Part shown: piece after piece, positions 61,541-64,000 of the stretch
How the letters are laid out: every line of letters begins with the position of its first letter
Numbering within the stretch: position 1 is the first letter of the stretch
Assembly (NCBI RefSeq): GCF_947504135.1
Contig: NZ_CANNGG010000002.1
Span: 310,001 to 374,000, forward strand
Source: an uncultured Tenacibaculum sp.
GTDB taxonomy: Bacteria; Bacteroidota; Bacteroidia; Flavobacteriales; Flavobacteriaceae
Direction: 5' to 3'
Length of the DNA stretch: 64,000 bases
Notes under the pieces: model-generated
Database searches by the model: none
What the model was told of the DNA's origin: nothing
What the model saw: the letters and a program-made list of their open reading frames with translations, nothing else
Position numbers and translations under genes: made by a program

Positions 61541-61573
61541 AAATCCCGAGTTAATTAACTCAGGATTTTTTTG
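61538..61573. terminator. Bidirectional terminator after ribBA
   Basis: AAAAAATCCCGAGTTAATTA continues into ACTCAGGATTTTTTT, a long near-perfect hairpin (one mismatch pair) with A and T flanks. It lies 19 bases past the ribBA stop. Confidence 0.9.
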
Positions 61574-61591
61574 ATTTTATGTTGTTTGCGA

Positions 61592-62734
61592 TTAGTAGCT
61601 TACGTAATCAACAATTTCTAATCCGTAACCAATCATACCTACACGTTTGGTTTGTTTAGTGTTAGAAACTAAACGTAGTTTATGTATGTGTAAATCGTGT
61701 AAAATTTGAGCACCAATACCAAAATCTTTGTTATCCATTACCACATTCGGAGCTTTCATTTCTCCTTTCGCTTGGTTTTCTTTCAACACACGAAGTCTGT
61801 TTAATAAGTTTAACGCTTGCATTTGTTGGTTAATGAATAAGATAGCACCTCTACCTTCATCATTAATAACCTTAAACATTTGGTCTAACTTTTTATCAGC
61901 ATTGTTGGTAAGTGTACCTAAAATATCGTTGTTAACTAAAGTAGAGTTTACACGAGTTAAAATAGGTTCGTTCTTACTCCAAGTACCTCTGGTTAAAGCA
62001 ATATGAACTTGGTTGTTAGTCGTTTGTTGGTAAGCGCGTAAACGGAAGTCACCAAAACGAGTTTGAATATTAAAGTCTTCTTTCTTTTCAATTAAAGAAT
62101 CGTGTTCCATTCGATACGCTACTAAATCTTCAATAGAAACAATTTTCAAATCGAATTTTTTAGCAACTTCTAATAGTTGAGGTAAGCGCGCCATAGTACC
62201 GTCTTCATTCATAATTTCAACGATAACTCCAGCAGGTTGTAAGCCAGCTAAACGAGCAAAATCGATAGCAGCTTCGGTATGTCCTGTTCTACGTAAAACA
62301 CCACCGTTTTTAGCTTTTAGTGGGAAAATATGTCCAGGTCTAGCTAAATCGAAAGGTTTTGTATCAGGATTTATTAAGGCTTCGATAGTTTTAGCTCTAT
62401 CAGAAGCAGAGATACCAGTAGTAACTCCATTTCCGCGTAAATCTACAGAAACGGTAAAAGCAGTTTCCATAGGGTCGGTATTGTTGCTAACCATCATACC
62501 TAATTCTAATTCTTTACAGCGAGTTTCGGTAAGTGGCGTACAAATTAGTCCACGACCATGGGTTGCCATAAAGTTGATCATTTCTGGAGTAATTTTTTCA
62601 GCAGCGGCTAAAAAGTCACCTTCATTTTCACGATCTTCATCATCAACAACGATAATAACTTTACCGTTTTTGATATCTTCTATAGCTTCTTCAATTGTGT
62701 TTAATTGAATATTCGTTGATGCTTGTGTTGTCAT
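61592..62734 (-). CDS. ribB: RibBA: DHBP synthase with degenerate GTP cyclohydrolase II domain
   Basis: This 380-residue protein has an intact N-terminal 3,4-dihydroxy-2-butanone-4-phosphate synthase (residues 10-210). In it [32 protein letters not shown] and RRTGHTEAA are normal. The C-terminal GCH2 half (215-380) keeps the fold ([20 protein letters not shown]) but lacks the three zinc Cys. Where C-x10-C-x-C should be it reads [19 protein letters not shown], and EGRGIGL is replaced by NQQMQALNL. So it makes the ribulose-derived riboflavin precursor, but not the GTP-derived one. It overlaps the LptF/G stop by one base. Confidence 0.93.
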   Translation of the reverse strand: MTTQASTNIQLNTIEEAIEDIKNGKVIIVVDDEDRENEGDFLAAAEKITPEMINFMATHGRGLICTPLTETRCKELELGMMVSNNTDPMETAFTVSVDLRGNGVTTGISASDRAKTIEALINPDTKPFDLARPGHIFPLKAKNGGVLRRTGHTEAAIDFARLAGLQPAGVIVEIMNEDGTMARLPQLLEVAKKFDLKIVSIEDLVAYRMEHDSLIEKKEDFNIQTRFGDFRLRAYQQTTNNQVHIALTRGTWSKNEPILTRVNSTLVNNDILGTLTNNADKKLDQMFKVINDEGRGAILFINQQMQALNLLNRLRVLKENQAKGEMKAPNVVMDNKDFGIGAQILHDLHIHKLRLVSNTKQTKRVGMIGYGLEIVDYVSY

Positions 62735-64000
62735 TATTTTGTTGTTTTCTCTTTTTTAGAGAATATGTTTTTAAAAGAGTTTCGTATTGGAGCCATAAAG
62801 CTGTTAATATCGAACAATCCTTTGTCTTTAGTTGCTCTAAGTGTTAAAGTTACCGCCAAAGGTAGCATTAAAAATACACTTAGCCAAGAACCGACAATTG
62901 CTGTTAGCGAGCTTTCTTCTGCTAAATTTCTACCAAAGGTATTGGAGAAAAAGTACAGTACATAAATAGCAATGGCTAAAATCATGGGTAAGCCCATACC
63001 ACCTTTTCTAATGATGGAACCTAACGGAGCCCCGATAAAGAAAAGTAGTAAACAAGAGAGTGAAAAAGCAACCCTGTTGTAAAATTCAATGTCGTATAAG
63101 TTTAAATATTTACGTCTGTTTTTTAAGGTTTCTTTGTAATCTTTGTTATTGTTTATTGTACGTTCTAACTTTGAAGTTGCTGTGATAAGCACATTTTGTT
63201 TTTCTCTTAAATCAAAATTATCAAGGATATCTGACGATAATTTTTTGTTCATTAACGAATCAGGATATTGGTGTAAGTCTTCTACATCAACGCCTAAAAA
63301 TAGGTTTTTAGCTCTACTGGCAACATAGTCGTGATAACTTTGTTTCATCGTTGGTAACGTGTCTTTTAACTGAGCCAAACTTAACATGTTGTACTGCGTT
63401 TTGTACTTTTCTTCTTCAAGATCATCATCACTAAAAGAAGAAATATCGATATTGATTGTATATTCATCAAAATCGGCATAGGATGCAGGCATTTTTTCTC
63501 GTTCTTTAAAAGAAGCTCCGTTTTTTATATGGTGTTCAAAAAAATGGCCATCATACAAAACTAAGGTCATGTAACGACTTCCTTCTTCAGAAAGAATTTC
63601 ACCTTTTTTTGCTGTAATAATTTTATTATTTCCTCTTTTAGAAGATAAATCGTAAATCATTACTTCTTTTAATAGGTTGTCTTCTTCTCCGTATTTTTCT
63701 TTAAATTTTATTTGAAAGTTGGGAAGCTCTGTATTAAAACCTCCTGCAACTAGTGCAATGGCAGGTTGCTTTTTCTTAATATTCACCTTCATGTTTAGCT
63801 GTTTTAGCATAGCATAAGGGTACACGTAATTGAGAAATAAGAAGTTAATACCGCTTAAAAAAATAGCGAGAAAAACAATCGGACGGACCATTCGTTGTAA
63901 GGAAACACCAGCAGATTTTGCTGCAGCAAATTCGTAGTTTTCAGACAAACTACCTAGTGTCATAATCGAAGAAAGGAGTACTCCAATGGGTAAGGCTTGC
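62734..64000 (-). CDS. LptF/LptG-family permease, 5' end cut by window edge
   Basis: The frame stays open to the right edge, so the track start (ATG 63963) is internal: upstream codons read QALPIGVLLSSIMTLGSLSENYE. That is the conserved second-helix region of LptF/G, followed by AAAKSAGVSLQRMVRP. A periplasmic beta-jellyroll domain follows, then three C-terminal helices (FYNRVAFSLSCLLLFFIGAPLGSIIRKGG). LptFG with LptB extract lipopolysaccharide from the inner membrane. About one helix is missing at the edge. The stop overlaps the ribBA start (TAATG). Confidence 0.9.
   Translation of the reverse strand, partial: QALPIGVLLSSIMTLGSLSENYEFAAAKSAGVSLQRMVRPIVFLAIFLSGINFLFLNYVYPYAMLKQLNMKVNIKKKQPAIALVAGGFNTELPNFQIKFKEKYGEEDNLLKEVMIYDLSSKRGNNKIITAKKGEILSEEGSRYMTLVLYDGHFFEHHIKNGASFKEREKMPASYADFDEYTINIDISSFSDDDLEEEKYKTQYNMLSLAQLKDTLPTMKQSYHDYVASRAKNLFLGVDVEDLHQYPDSLMNKKLSSDILDNFDLREKQNVLITATSKLERTINNNKDYKETLKNRRKYLNLYDIEFYNRVAFSLSCLLLFFIGAPLGSIIRKGGMGLPMILAIAIYVLYFFSNTFGRNLAEESSLTAIVGSWLSVFLMLPLAVTLTLRATKDKGLFDINSFMAPIRNSFKNIFSKKEKTTK

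Noticed and set aside
1-64000. CRISPR arrays, rRNA, tRNA, prophage or complete insertion sequence
   Set aside because: No regularly spaced direct repeats, tRNA-like cloverleaf, rRNA sequence, transposase or phage structural genes were seen. The pRiA4b ORF-3-like gene is named after a plasmid but shows no mobile flanks here.

Overview
The window is from a low-GC, marine-type member of the Bacteroidota, most likely family Flavobacteriaceae (Tenacibaculum/Polaribacter-like). The basis is gene content and order (ybbR-yajC-DUF1573-nusB, rsfS-ftsH-LUD-cdsA, an HsdR_N-like gene divergent from holA, and a SerB-SerA fusion). It is also the promoter style: repeated TAnnTTTG -7 boxes and no Shine-Dalgarno-based starts. 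No rRNA, tRNA, CRISPR array or complete insertion sequence was seen.

Layout. 1-6.2 kb: housekeeping genes (YbbR-like protein cut by the left edge, YajC, DUF1573 lipoprotein, NusB, leucine-type amino-acid dehydrogenase, ABC exporter, Pur-alpha-like DUF3276). 6.6-8.9 kb: menaquinone-type operon (isochorismate synthase, alpha/beta hydrolase, PaaI thioesterase). 8.9-13.8 kb: pRiA4b ORF-3-like protein, YciO/Sua5 protein, secreted protein, glycosyltransferase, HsdR_N-like nuclease-fold protein, DUF5763 protein and HolA. 13.9-15.5 kb: an accessory pair, an ankyrin protein followed by AbiH. 15.7-24.7 kb: ABC-F ATPase, a frameshifted M90 peptidase, a decayed small gene, GcvP, a UbiA-like membrane protein and the SerB-SerA fusion. 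24.7-33.5 kb: IclR regulator divergent from a kynurenine meta-cleavage cluster (KynU, Kmo, DUF1697, RidA, aldehyde dehydrogenase, small protein, SDR, 3-hydroxyanthranilate dioxygenase, ACMS decarboxylase). 33.6-38.7 kb: TetR-controlled tripartite exporter whose ATPase has lost most catalytic motifs. 39-46 kb: YceI, ACBP, CdsA, LUD, FtsH, RsfS, BirA, SRPBCC, PyrE, NUDIX. 46.2-49.7 kb: DnaK, a Fic protein with operator-like repeats, and a fragment resembling the N-terminus of a restriction-modification methylase. 49.9-57.4 kb: surface/secreted proteins and a propeller-type histidine kinase with its LytTR regulator. 57.4-64 kb: YjbQ, NDH-2, small membrane proteins, RibBA with a degenerate GCH2 half, and an LptF/G permease cut by the right edge.

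How the genes work together. The clearest pathway is aerobic degradation of kynurenine through 3-hydroxyanthranilate and 2-aminomuconate, with an IclR regulator and a perfect palindrome between the divergent genes. The most unusual signals are: an intrinsic terminator that any nusB transcript must cross; the ankyrin-AbiH pair, whose upstream motif recurs next to another accessory gene 46 kb away; the 30-bp-phased repeats before fic; the single-base frameshift that separates the zinc-peptidase motif from its third ligand; the degenerate exporter ATPase; and the interlocked pyrE/NUDIX promoters. Product names are from family recognition by eye; no database search was run.
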